From CBDBND01 sp965262665 (GTDB lineage Bacteria; Pseudomonadota; Alphaproteobacteria; Rhodospirillales; Rhodospirillaceae), in contig CBDHFR010000004.1 in the NCBI GenBank assembly GCA_965262665.1, positions 992,001 to 1,056,000 on the forward strand: DNA of 64,000 bases, given 5' to 3'. Positions 17,691 through 26,328 of this stretch are shown here, in pieces (the stretch's first letter is position 1; every line of letters starts with the position of its first letter). The notes beneath the pieces were generated by a model that was not told the origin of the DNA, did no database searches, and saw only the letters and a program-made list of their open reading frames with translations. The position numbers and the translations under genes are program-made.

Positions 17691-19478
17691 ATGGACGGGA
17701 AAGCACACTCGTCCGCGAACCGGGGACCGAGCCATCCTGGCGGCCGCACACCCACGGGCGTCGACACCCTGAGTAGTTCCGAAGCGGCTCGTCAAGCGAC
17801 GATCATTGGCCAGCTCCCTGAGGAGTTCGTGGCACTCGTCAAGCGTTCGAAGCAGGACCCAGGTGCGCCGTTCGAGCCAGCAACACTTGAGCGTCTCAGG
17901 CGAGTACGCGCCAAGGACCCATCGATTTGGATACGGGTTATAGAACTATTCAAAGACCTAGGTGTACCGACGAAGGAGCTTGAACGCCAGACCCGCCCGA
18001 CTGCTCTTAACTCCGATGAGCGCTCTACGCAAGCCAATCGCTTAATCGACATTGCCAAGCGCGAATGCACACTATTTCACTGTGGGGCGGACGCGTTCGC
18101 CGATGTTGAGAACGAAGGGTACCGTCAAACGTGGCCGGTACCATCGCGCGGGTTCAATCAGTGGCTACGGTTACGCTACTTCCAAGACTTCAGCGGCGCT
18201 CCGAACAGCGAGGCGTTGCAAACAGCAAGAAGCACGATCGAGGCGATGGCACGGTTTCAAGGACCGGCGCGCGAGGTCTGTCGACGTGTCGGCTCAGCGG
18301 CAGATAAGCTGTATCTCGATCTCTGCAATGAAGCATGGCAGGCCGTTGAGATTGACTTAACTGGGTGGCGTCTAGTCGATCGTCCAGCGGTGCGATTTAT
18401 TCGCACGCCAAGTATGGGCCAACTGCCGGATCCGAAACGCAAGGGTCAGATCAGGGATCTCCAAAGGTTTCTCAATCTTGTAAGCAATGAAGATTTCATA
18501 CTCGCCGTATCGTGGGTATTGGCGGCGCTGCGCAAGAAAGGGCCGTTTCCGGTACTGGTCCTCACCGGCGAGCAAGGTTCGGCAAAAAGCACGTGCGCAA
18601 GGATGCTTCGTGCTCTCATCGATCCAAACGATGCACCACTACGTTCGGCGCCACGTACCGAACATGATCTATTCATCGCCGCGCGGAATGCGCACGTACT
18701 TGCGTTCGACAACTTGGGTACGGTGCCTGGGTGGCTGTCCGATGCGTTTTGCCGTGTCTCGACGGGGGCTGGGTTCGGGACGCGAGAATTGTACACCAAC
18801 GATGAAGAGATAGTGATCAGCGCTCAACAACCCTTGCTCCTGAACGGCATTGATGCGGTTGTAGCCCGGGGAGATCTAACAGATCGGGCGATCTTCTTGA
18901 CGCTCAACGCCATCCCGGATGCCCAACGCAGGCCGGAATCCGAATTGTTGGCCGACTTCGAGCACGCTCGCCCTCAGATTCTCGGCGCCCTGCTCGATGC
19001 GATGGTCGTGGGGCTGAATCGGTTGAAGACGGTAAGGCTTGAGGAACTGCCGAGGATGGCCGACTTCGCTACGTGGGCGGTGGCTTGCGAAAAAGCGGCA
19101 TTTGATGAGGGCGCGTTCATGCGTGCGTATACGGGTAATCGGGAGGCAGCTGCCACGACGGTGATTGAGGCCAATCCGGTCGCAAGCGCAATCCTTGATT
19201 TGATGCGAGAACAGAAAGGTCAAGTCTGGCAGGGCACATCGACTGAGCTATACGGTGAACTGACCGAGAGAGTCGGTGAGGGCGTCGCGAACCCTAAGGG
19301 GTGGCCAGGTAATCCGCAAGCGTTGAGCCGACACCTGAACCAAATCAAATCGGCGCTACGGCCGGTAGGGTTGGAGATCAACCGAGACAAAGGGGGTCGA
19401 CGGCTGGTCCGGATCTTCGCCGTATCTGAAGGTGGAGGTTTATTTGCGTCTGCATTCTCGCGCGGGAGCTGCCGGTAA
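17691..19478 (+). CDS. Element-encoded AAA/primase-helicase-type ATPase
   Basis: A 595-residue protein with an N-terminal region of unclear fold and a central P-loop NTPase: VLVLTGEQGSAKSTCARML (Walker A near residue 292), HVLAFDNLGTVPGWLSDAF (Walker B-like Asp with sensor Asn), then STGAGFGTRELYTNDEE and a DLTDRAIFLTL arginine-finger-like segment. This order matches the superfamily-III-like or DUF927-like ATPases found behind excisionases in phage satellites and integrative elements, where they act in replication or mobilisation. The C-terminal 120 residues (AILDLMREQKGQVWQGTSTE, then SRHLNQIKSALRPVGLEI) look like the winged-helix end of P4-type primases. A polymerase or primase active site is not visible. 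It begins 3 bases after the excisionase-like gene. Confidence 0.7.
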   Translation: MDGKAHSSANRGPSHPGGRTPTGVDTLSSSEAARQATIIGQLPEEFVALVKRSKQDPGAPFEPATLERLRRVRAKDPSIWIRVIELFKDLGVPTKELERQTRPTALNSDERSTQANRLIDIAKRECTLFHCGADAFADVENEGYRQTWPVPSRGFNQWLRLRYFQDFSGAPNSEALQTARSTIEAMARFQGPAREVCRRVGSAADKLYLDLCNEAWQAVEIDLTGWRLVDRPAVRFIRTPSMGQLPDPKRKGQIRDLQRFLNLVSNEDFILAVSWVLAALRKKGPFPVLVLTGEQGSAKSTCARMLRALIDPNDAPLRSAPRTEHDLFIAARNAHVLAFDNLGTVPGWLSDAFCRVSTGAGFGTRELYTNDEEIVISAQQPLLLNGIDAVVARGDLTDRAIFLTLNAIPDAQRRPESELLADFEHARPQILGALLDAMVVGLNRLKTVRLEELPRMADFATWAVACEKAAFDEGAFMRAYTGNREAAATTVIEANPVASAILDLMREQKGQVWQGTSTELYGELTERVGEGVANPKGWPGNPQALSRHLNQIKSALRPVGLEINRDKGGRRLVRIFAVSEGGGLFASAFSRGSCR

Positions 19479-20198
19479 GACACTGAAATCGACCCCCGGA
19501 GTTGGACGCAATGGGGAACCATCGATGAAGCGTGCCGATATGATGGCGTTGTCTAATCGGGAGGGCATACAGTGAGGTCAACGGTGTTCCGGCAACGATC
19601 CCAGTCGAACCGGTCCCGACATCTACGCAGACTCAGCCCTCGGTGGCGAAACGCTAAACCGGCCGGTGCTACATGCGCGAAGATAGATTGTACAGTGTCG
19701 GCTTACTTGGCCCGGTCACATAAAGCTGATCGCCGATCATGGTAAAGCGCAGCAGATGGTTAAGAACCAACCGGATGCCTATAACCTTGTCGAGGTCGAG
19801 TTCGATTGATCAATGACCGTTACGCGTGCGGGAGCCGTGAGGGGGGCGACGTTCTACCCTCAAAAGCCCTATACAACGCCGAAATACCTATGGTGGGGGT
19901 GTGTGGGTTTTGAGTATGCCGCTGGAGTGGCAGGACCGGCGCCCCACGAGCGGGTTGAAAATGAGGACCCCAAAATGTCCCGAGGTGGCATCCTCGCGCG
20001 TCCCGATGGCAGGCAATGACAGACCGTTGGCATATCCACCCCACCTGGACGGTCCTGGACGATCAGTGAGATTAATATGCGATAGCGCTCAAATGCACCT
20101 AAGTGGCTGATGTATTGGGTTTCTCAAAATCTGAGTTGTCGCGCCTCGGGGCTCCGACATTTAGGCGAACTTGGCAAACGGTTCGGCTCTTTCGGCAG
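19479..20198. other. Gene-poor stretch with a decayed 3' coding end
   Basis: No intact gene is apparent. A short plus-strand open segment ending in TGA at 19807-19809 (HGKAQQMVKNQPDAYNLVEV) looks like the tail of a lost gene, but its upstream part is interrupted by stops. The rest shows no promoter, RNA or repeat that I can support. Confidence 0.35.
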
Positions 20199-20462
20199 CT
20201 AGGCCCTGGTCTCCACTTCAAGCGCCTGACGCGAAGCCCAAACCTCTTTTTTGCAGTCCTCTGGCAGTACTTTCGTCTTACGCCTGTCTGGCGCCTGCCT
20301 TTTTCGGAAAAACATCGAAACTAACCGGGAGAGCAATGACTCCTTAGCGAATTCTGGCTCCTTCTCGGGATCATATGCCGGCTTGTAATAAACCCTCATC
20401 TTCATGCGCCCGGTGTTCTCGTCGTATATCGCCCTACAAAAGCGCCTAGAACTCCTGGCCAT
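20199..20462 (-). CDS. Small basic hypothetical protein
   Basis: An 87-residue lysine/arginine-rich frame starts at ATG 20462, seven bases behind AGGATAG, a fair ribosome site. It contains YDENTGRMKMRVYYKPAYDP, which looks like a beta-hairpin, then SLLSRLVSMFFRKRQ, a helix followed by a charged tail. No family is recognised. It reads away from the 38-bp tandem repeat block, whose first unit begins 36 bp upstream, so the repeats could serve as its regulatory region. It may be a spurious frame; the composition and ribosome site give it modest support. Confidence 0.35.
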   Translation of the reverse strand: MARSSRRFCRAIYDENTGRMKMRVYYKPAYDPEKEPEFAKESLLSRLVSMFFRKRQAPDRRKTKVLPEDCKKEVWASRQALEVETRA

Positions 20463-20497
20463 GGCTCTATCCTGTTTGGTTGATAGCTGTCGACTTT

Positions 20498-20775
20498 ACC
20501 ATACCACCGCCTGTTGATTGAGTGACGTTCACCCTACCATACCACCGCCTGTTGATTGAGTGACGTTCACCCTACCATACCACCGCCTGTTGATTGGGTG
20601 ACGTTCACCCTACCACCCCATCGACTGTTGATTGAGTGACGTTCACCCTACCATACCACCGCCTGTTGATTGAGTGATGTTCACCTACCATCCCACTACC
20701 TGTTGATTGAGTGACGTTCACCCTACCACCCCACTACCTGTTGATTGAGTGACGTTCACCCTACCACCCCACCGC
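20498..20775. repeat. Tandem array of 38-bp units (about 7.3 copies)
   Basis: Seven copies of a unit containing CTGTTGATTGAGTGACG followed by TTCACCCTACC recur with starts at 20511, 20549, 20587, 20625, 20663, 20700 and 20738, so spacing is 38 bp except one of 37. Each unit contains GTGACGTTCAC, an 11-bp imperfect dyad with GTGA/TCAC arms. Copies 4, 6 and 7 share an ACCACCCCA variant in the spacer. The regular spacing, the dyad and the location in a mobile element near an ATPase gene resemble iterons or a multi-site operator, but the function is inferred. Confidence 0.85.
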
Positions 20776-20990
20776 TTGACTCTCGCGGCGAAGCGCCACA
20801 ACCTTGTTCCTGCAATCACATCTTGGCACCCGCTATGTCGGGCTGGCCGATGAATACAACAGCCTCTAGCCCGGCTCGGAGGAGCTCTCCTTGCCTAGGC
20901 GAATAGGCGGGAACTCACCCAAATCCTGGATGATGTTGCAACAGCCCGGCACCTGCCGGCGCCTTGATCAAACATGTCAGGTGAAGCCCC

Positions 20991-21509
20991 ATGCGAACCA
21001 TCATTTGCGCAACTATCGCTGTCCTGCTGATCGGCCCGGCCGGGGCCCAAGATTTTTTCGGCATTCCTGGGTTCCCGACCACCACCACAACCACCTCCAC
21101 CGCTGTGCTGAGCAAGGCTGAGAGGGGCAAGGCCATGATTGGCCTTTGCTATTCAACCTGTGCGCACCGGTACCAGAAAGCCACTATTCACATGCTTGAA
21201 AGTTTTGACGACGCGGACGAGGACGGTCAACAGTGCTTCATGGCCCAGACTTTCATTCGTTCGATAGACGCTTGCGCGGCCGCATGCGCTGACGTGGAGA
21301 GGGTATTCGGAATTACAGAGTCTGAAGCCAAGAACAGGTTCAATTCCATGGTCGCGGTAATGCAGGAGGATTTTGAAAGTAGCGGCTTATGGACCGCACA
21401 CGATGACTTTGCAGCACGCGGTTCCGCAGAGTTTGAGACCGCTTGCGAGGCATTCATTGGATACTGCGACAGTGATCCCGACAATTGGAGCCCAAAATGT
21501 ATCTCATGA
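20991..21509 (+). CDS. Secreted cysteine-containing protein, paralogue A
   Basis: A 172-residue hypothetical protein with a clear signal peptide (MRTIICATIAVLLIGPAGAQ), a Thr-rich stretch, then a helical domain with paired cysteines: IGLCYSTCAHRYQKA, DGQQCFMAQTFIRS, IDACAAACADVERVFG, FETACEAFIGYC. The C-x3-C and C-x3-C spacing suggests two disulfides tying helices in the periplasm or outside. AGGTGAA lies before the ATG. Its stop overlaps the next gene's start by ATGA, and that gene encodes a similar protein with the same cysteine order, so the two were duplicated and probably form a pair. I do not recognise the family. Presence in a mobile island suggests a cargo or interaction role, which is inference only. 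Confidence 0.7.
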   Translation: MRTIICATIAVLLIGPAGAQDFFGIPGFPTTTTTTSTAVLSKAERGKAMIGLCYSTCAHRYQKATIHMLESFDDADEDGQQCFMAQTFIRSIDACAAACADVERVFGITESEAKNRFNSMVAVMQEDFESSGLWTAHDDFAARGSAEFETACEAFIGYCDSDPDNWSPKCIS

Positions 21510-21964
21510 AAATTCTACCCGTCTTAGCCTTCCTGGTTGGCCCGCAAGCGCTTGCCCAGGACGCTCTGACCAAGATCGAGGAAGGGCAACTGGCAATAAG
21601 CCAATGCTATTCCGAGTGCCCACAGCGGCACCTGGAATATGTTTCGGTAATTGTGATGGGGGAGGAATCCACCGGCCACCGTGGCTATTGTTGGGCCGAG
21701 CACGGCATCCTTCAATCCTTGGACACGTGTAAGGCCGGGTGCGCCGAGATGGAGAGCGCCTTTGGGACAACGACGTCCAATGCCCGAGACCGCTTCCTGT
21801 CCATTTACAATGATCTGGTTGGATACCTGGAGCCACACGGTCTGTGGAAGACAACCGGGGACCAACCGCGCCATGGCACAGATGCGTTTAAGGATGCCTG
21901 CAGGTCGCTGTTCGAGGACAACGCCGAGTATTACCAATATAGGGATTCTCATCATTTTGATTAA
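21506..21964 (+). CDS. Secreted cysteine-containing protein, paralogue B
   Basis: A 152-residue homologue of the preceding protein, started at ATG 21506 because this gives a four-base ATGA overlap with the upstream stop and places the signal peptide (MKILPVLAFLVGPQALAQ) at the true N-terminus. Shared features in order: AISQCYSECPQRHLEY, a Cys after GHRGY, LDTCKAGCAEMESAFGTT, then NARDRFLSIYNDLVGYLEPH and GLWKTTGD (compare SGLWTAHDD in A), and FKDACRSLF. The Thr-rich segment of A is absent. The paired layout suggests a heterodimer or two receptors or inhibitors acting outside the cytoplasm. No known family is recognised. Confidence 0.7.
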   Translation: MKILPVLAFLVGPQALAQDALTKIEEGQLAISQCYSECPQRHLEYVSVIVMGEESTGHRGYCWAEHGILQSLDTCKAGCAEMESAFGTTTSNARDRFLSIYNDLVGYLEPHGLWKTTGDQPRHGTDAFKDACRSLFEDNAEYYQYRDSHHFD

Positions 21965-22054
21965 CCATGGCCACGGTTCAAATGGGTTGGGTAGGGCTCG
22001 TAATCCACGAACAAGTGCACCTTTTGCGGATGGACAGCTGATCGGAGACGGCGC

Positions 22055-22717
22055 ATGACCGACATGGTGGAGAGCACGCCGCTCCATGAGACGGAGATGC
22101 TTGAATGGTCTCAGGTTAAGGAATTGTTCGAAGAAAGTGGATGTGTTGTCTATGGCAAGCCCGAGATCAGGTGGTACCAGGAATCCTGGGGTGCGTTAAA
22201 GAGAGCAGGTCTTGCCAACACCACGGAGTTCGAAGAATTCGAGCTTGCCCAGACCGTGCTCAGGCTGAGAGCCCCCTGCCTATTGGCAATGTATCTAGGC
22301 ATTTATCAGGTTGCAGAAGATAGTGAACTTGGCGGGTATTTTTCCGAACACGACTTCTTTTCGTCGTATTTAAGTTCACTGAATGTGGAGACGGAACATA
22401 TATGGGACTTGGCCCGTCGGCAGGGAATGCTTGAGACCGATTGCCAAAGTTATTGGGAAGACGAAGAGGTGGATGATGAATACCTACATGATATTGCCAT
22501 GGCCTTCGTTAGTGATGAAAACAATGCCATCTATAGGGCGCTTGAAGAACACTACGGCGGGAAAATGGGGTTATTTGAGTCCATCTGGAGTTCAAGGGTA
22601 CCGTTGGATGAAATTGAACCTGTGCAAGACGTCGTCGATGACACGGACCCGGGTGACGGAAAGCCGGAGGTTTGGGCGTATGTTGCGAATGGTATGAAGG
22701 GTTGGTCGTGGTCTTGA
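22055..22717 (+). CDS. Acidic hypothetical protein
   Basis: A 220-residue, strongly acidic cytoplasmic protein without recognisable motifs. It has EMLEWSQVKELFEESGCVVY, RLRAPCLLAMYLGIYQVAED, a region rich in Glu/Asp (YWEDEEVDDEYLHDI) and a final stretch VVDDTDPGDGKPEVWAYVA. No transmembrane segment or signal peptide is seen. GGAGA stands 9 bases before the ATG. It follows the two secreted paralogues by 90 bp on the same strand and may share their transcript. The acidic helical character would suit an immunity-type or DNA-mimic protein, but that is speculation and I assign no function. Confidence 0.55.
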   Translation: MTDMVESTPLHETEMLEWSQVKELFEESGCVVYGKPEIRWYQESWGALKRAGLANTTEFEEFELAQTVLRLRAPCLLAMYLGIYQVAEDSELGGYFSEHDFFSSYLSSLNVETEHIWDLARRQGMLETDCQSYWEDEEVDDEYLHDIAMAFVSDENNAIYRALEEHYGGKMGLFESIWSSRVPLDEIEPVQDVVDDTDPGDGKPEVWAYVANGMKGWSWS

Positions 22718-23222
22718 AATACAGCTTGATCTGCCCGATTAGCCAGCCGTGCTTGAGTTGATACGGTTATCGTAACTAAACATGACCGTCCCGTCTTTGT
22801 CGTCATCGGCTTAGAGGGCATGAACGGGGTGGAAAACGCACACAAGCCCCTCCGGAGACGAAAACGAGGGATGGCCAAATTTAGACAGTCGAAATTGCTT
22901 CAGAAATTTGCTTGGGCCCACGCCCGCATCCATCATCCTGTCAATCAGGACCGTCATCTCGGTAGCCGCCCATATTTCAAGGCTCTCTTCGTTCAATTGC
23001 CCTGGTAAGGCCGCCAAGGTTCCGCGCCGACGCCGGCACCACTTTCAAACCAAGGAGATTCTACTTTCAGCTGGACCTAATCCAGGGGGAAGGTCACAGA
23101 CAATTTAGGAACAGAAAGATGAAACAGTGACGCTCAGCCCCCTATAGCATCAACGCACGAAGGGGAAATCTCATTTAACGAACCTGACCCCGATACCCCA
23201 ATTGATTTGATAACGAATAGAC
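22718..23222. other. Stretch without a convincing gene
   Basis: A minus-strand frame with a TTG start (23017-22811; contains IWAATEMTVLIDRMMDAG) has a protein-like composition but no clear ribosome site and an opposing frame of similar length. It may be the remnant of a gene. Nothing else is recognisable. Confidence 0.3.
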
Positions 23223-23861
23223 ATGATGAAATACGAATGCTTTGTCACAGTGGAACTCGCCCCTTTCCAGTACGCCACATCTTTGTTTCTCGATGAGCCG
23301 GCCTATAACAAGGACCGGACTGTATTGTATGTCGAGGGCTCGTCCTTCGTTGTCGGTGCGCCGCTGGGACAGACCCACCTTTTGGCCGACGGGATCTGGC
23401 CAAAGACCATCGGAATAGGCTCAAAGGTCCTGCACGGCGTGTCGCAACGCTTATCAGGCAATTCGGAACTCAAATTGGCTTACAAGGATGGCCAGCTCGT
23501 TCTAAACAGAACGCATCTTTCAGCGCTTGAAGTCGAGTTTACTCCCGATCGCCGATATGAGTTTGCGCGATTGGAACTCGAAGCCGAATACAACCGTGCA
23601 CAGGAGGTTGGTCCGGCCCGCAAAGACGAGCTAAGCCATCGAGACATGTTAGCCCTTGCGGAAATGTTTGCCGGCTGGTCGCTTAACGGCAAATTACCAC
23701 CCATACAATGCGCGGGTTATGCTGGGTACTCCGAAGCACTTCGGAAGATGGCGGACGAGGTCGGACCCGAATGGGCTCCGCCAAGCCCGCATCCTACTCC
23801 GATGCTAACCTTTATGGCCAAGGTCGCTCAAGGGAGAGAGGTCGAACAAAAGGTAAATTAA
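23223..23861 (+). CDS. Hypothetical protein
   Basis: A 212-residue protein of unknown family. The first 110 residues are strand-rich (YECFVTVELAPFQYATSLFL, VLYVEGSSFVVGAPLGQTH), then a helical part follows (RYEFARLELEAEYNRAQEVG, DMLALAEMFAGWSLNGKLP), and the end has a Pro-rich loop. There are no membrane segments and no catalytic motif I can name. The start may be ATG 23223 or the next codon 23226; the ribosome site is weak. It is isolated between two gene-poor stretches inside the island, with codon choice similar to its neighbours, so it is probably a real island gene. Confidence 0.5.
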   Translation: MMKYECFVTVELAPFQYATSLFLDEPAYNKDRTVLYVEGSSFVVGAPLGQTHLLADGIWPKTIGIGSKVLHGVSQRLSGNSELKLAYKDGQLVLNRTHLSALEVEFTPDRRYEFARLELEAEYNRAQEVGPARKDELSHRDMLALAEMFAGWSLNGKLPPIQCAGYAGYSEALRKMADEVGPEWAPPSPHPTPMLTFMAKVAQGREVEQKVN

Positions 23862-24142
23862 GACCTTAAAGCAACGGCGTCCTTGATGATTTGGTCAAAT
23901 GTGTCTGACTTCGAGAGCTTTGGAAAAGTTGGGTATGAGCTATACAGCATACTGATCGACACCGAGTACCACCGCACACCAAAGACCATATCAAAGGTCG
24001 GTCCTGAAACCACGCTTCTGGTATCTCGCAAAACGCATTGAACTAGGTTGGAGTGCGGAAAACTGAAGGGAAAAACTTACTTTAGCGCTTCCGAGGCTAG
24101 ATCCATTCGTGAACTGCTTAAGAACGTGAACTGCTTAAAAAA

Positions 24143-24580
24143 TTGAGGTCAGCAGAACGCTCGGAACAAAAGAGACTTCGAAGAATTCTCCGGCGTGATC
24201 ACTATTTCTTCATTAGCGACTTCGACACAAGTGGTAAGGGATTCGACTTAACCGACCTCGATGCGCTGGTTGCGAGTGGTAAGATTAATGTAGAGGTTCG
24301 GGGAACACCAAAGACGGCGCCTTATGGTGATCTCAGCCCCAAGCTACGACCCTGGCATGAAGAGTTACGCAATATTTTCGTGCCTAATGAAGTGCGGGTG
24401 CTTTTCGTCGGCGAGTCACCTCCAGCCAGTGGCAAATTCCTCTAACTTGAAAACTCGCTCCTCTACCACGCGCTAAGAGAGGTGTTTGGTAAACTGGACG
24501 ATTTCCTCGTCATGTTTAAGCGTGGTGGGTTTTTCGTGGAGGACCTTGTGCCCTTTCCCGTCAATAATATGGAATCGGGG
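24143..24580 (+). pseudogene. Uracil-DNA-glycosylase-like protein, broken
   Basis: The frame contains VRVLFVGESPPASGKF, the N-terminal motif of a uracil-DNA-glycosylase-like family (VGESPPxxGxFFY). In that motif the next codons should be Phe-Tyr, but here TTC CTC TAA gives an in-frame stop at 24443-24445. After the stop the same frame continues with homologous sequence (LENSLLYHALREVFGK, LDDFLVMFKRGGFFVED, LVPFPVNNM), showing a nonsense mutation. It is then cut at 24581 by an insertion-sequence remnant, so the C-terminal half is lost. The N-terminus is also uncertain: the start is TTG at 24143 and coding-like sequence may begin earlier. Repair or defence roles are conceivable for the ancestor, but this copy is dead. 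Confidence 0.65.
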
Positions 24581-25008
24581 TGAACCGCACCGGGTTTGGC
24601 GGAGGCTCCAACTCTTGAGAAAGTGGAGTCATTATGAGCAAGACAAGGAACAGGTTTTCTTCTGAGGTTCGTGCCCGTGCGGTGCGGATGGTTCTGGATC
24701 ACGAAGGCGAACACGCCTCGCGTTGGGCGGCTGTTTCCTCGATAGCTGGGAAGATCGGCTGCACGGCGCAGACGCTTAATGAGTGGGTAAAGAGGTCCGA
24801 GCGCGACAGCGGCATGCGCGCCGGCGTCCGGGGCGAGGTCGCCGAGCGGTTGCAAGCCCTGGAGCGGGAGAACCGCGACCTCCGGCAGGTCAACGAGTCC
24901 TGCGCAAGGCGAGCGCCTATTTTGCCCAGGCGGAGCTCGACCGCCGGTTCAAGCCATGATCGCGTTCATCGATGATCACCGCGAGGCGCACGGGGTCGAG
25001 CAGGCTAG
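24581..25008 (+). mobile_element. IS3-family remnant (orfA and start of orfB)
   Basis: Begins with an IS3-type left end (TGAACCGCACCGGGTTTGGC). It then encodes an orfA-like protein from 24634 (FSSEVRARAVRMVLDHEGEH, then CTAQTLNEWVKRSERDSG). The frame is shifted near 24900, where a change of frame restores LRKASAYFAQAELDRRF. The start of orfB follows (MIAFIDDHREAHGVEQ) and breaks off at about 25008. The inverted-repeat partner and most of orfB are missing. It interrupts the UDG-like gene and is different from the two complete IS3-family copies in this window. Confidence 0.75.
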
Positions 25009-25046
25009 AACTGTTACCCAAGCTTGTGCCTATAAGATGGCAGTAT

Positions 25047-25866
25047 CTACATTAGTTTTTTCGCGAGCTCTAGGTAGCGGCAAAACGCATTGGCAAGCTG
25101 CATCTGCCGCGGTGTGCGGCAATCCGCCTCGAAGACCTGCGGCGAACTGACCATGACGGACCAACACTTGGCGCGGGAAGTGGCGACATTTAGCCGGTTC
25201 AGGCTATACAAGAACTCCATGCCCCGCGGTGCATCGGCGTGGCTTGATGTCGCCGTTGAATAGATCGCAATGGCAGCCTCTTGCCCCTGGAACTTGTCAA
25301 CCGTGCCCACTCTTGCTCCAGGCAAGCGCTGCTGAATTTCGAACACCTGTGCGTTGTAAGGCGCGATGATCAGAATATCGTCAAAGGTGAGTGGCTGCTC
25401 GGTTCCATCACGATCGACCCAATTGGCGCCATCACCGAGAAGCCCTTTGACTAAAGCCTCTATCGCCTGCACCTCCTCTGGAGAACAGTTGCGATTCCCC
25501 TCATGTTCGACCGGCAAGAAATAAAGGCCTGCGCCGGTGATTGGCCCCGGCCCCTTGATAACTTGCTGCTCCAACCCTTCTCGGGAAGTCAGCTTGCCAT
25601 CATAGAAAAGCTCCGATGTGTAGGCGCATATGTGGGGATGCAGCCGCCACGTTTCTTCAAGAAACAAACCCTGTTCGGGTCCGATGGTTTGCTTGCCGGC
25701 GAGAATGTGGTCGAGCGCCGAGGTTTCAGTTCCGTCCGGGTGGCTGCCTTGTGTGGGTTGATCGAGTTGCTGCGGGTCCCCGATCAGGACGACGGTCCTT
25801 GCAGCTTGGGAAACCGCCAGCACATTGGCCAGTGACATCTGGGCGGCTTCGTCGACAAATAATACA
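25047..25866 (-). pseudogene. Superfamily-1 helicase/nuclease, C-terminal fragment cut by IS
   Basis: The minus-strand frame carries the second half of an SF1 (UPF1/Dna2-like) helicase: HVLFVDEAAQMSLANVL (Walker B, DEAA), VVLIGDPQQLDQPTQG (motif III), EETWRLHPHICAYTSELFY (motif IV), ILIIAPYNAQVFEIQQRL, VGTVDKFQGQEAAIAIYST (motif V) and LNVATSRAKCWSVMV (motif VI). It ends at 25047. The N-terminal part with the Walker A motif is absent: at 25866 the sequence runs directly into the left end of an IS copy. In intact TM0106-type homologues a RecB-like nuclease domain precedes this helicase, so the lost part may have held one. The fragment is probably inactive. Confidence 0.8.
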
Positions 25867-25953
25867 TGTCTGACGTCAGCGCCTTTGGGACAAATTGAGG
25901 TAATTGCATAACGGAGGATTTCTGGCTCATCGTAGTGACCGAAGGGAACGAAG

Positions 25954-26328
25954 ATGAGACAGAAATTAATGAGCAAGAACGACCCGGCGGAGAGAACGGT
26001 TCGGGATATTCGGCGCAAGACACGCAAGCAGTATACGGCTGAGGAGAAGATCCGGATCGTGGTGTCGGGCCTGCGCGGCGAGGAGAGCATTGCCGCCTTG
26101 TGCCGCCGCGAGGGCATCGCCGAGGGTCTGTATTACAGCTGGTCGAAAGAGTTTTTGGAAGCGGGCAAGAAGCGGCTCGCCGGCGACACCGGGCGCCAAG
26201 CGACCTCGGGCGAGGTTAAAGGCCTCCGCCAGGAGATGCGCGACTTGAAGGAGTTGGTCGCCGAACTTTCGCTGGAGAACCGTCTTCTCAAAAAAAACAT
26301 GCTCGGGCACGGGGGAGACGAGGAATGA
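25954..26328 (+). CDS. IS3-family transposase orfA, copy 1
   Basis: A 124-residue orfA product: a helix-turn-helix of the transposase_8 type (TRKQYTAEEKIRIVVSGLRG, then IAALCRREGIAEGLYYSW) followed by a leucine-zipper-like coiled coil (MRDLKELVAELSLENRLLKK). It binds the IS ends and pairs with orfB. A run of eight A at 26290-26297 near the 3' end could allow programmed slippage, and the orfB ATG overlaps the orfA stop by ATGA at 26325-26328, so coupled translation is also possible. ATG 25954 or 25969 may be the start. It is identical to copy 2 at the protein level. Confidence 0.85.
   Translation: MRQKLMSKNDPAERTVRDIRRKTRKQYTAEEKIRIVVSGLRGEESIAALCRREGIAEGLYYSWSKEFLEAGKKRLAGDTGRQATSGEVKGLRQEMRDLKELVAELSLENRLLKKNMLGHGGDEE

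Noticed and set aside
19813..20019. Plus-strand 68-codon frame
   Set aside because: Poor ribosome site and unlikely composition; it looks like chance in a gene-poor stretch.
25867..26117. Continuation of the helicase frame into IS copy 1
   Set aside because: The open frame crosses the IS left end; the added residues are IS sequence on the wrong strand, also found beside copy 2.
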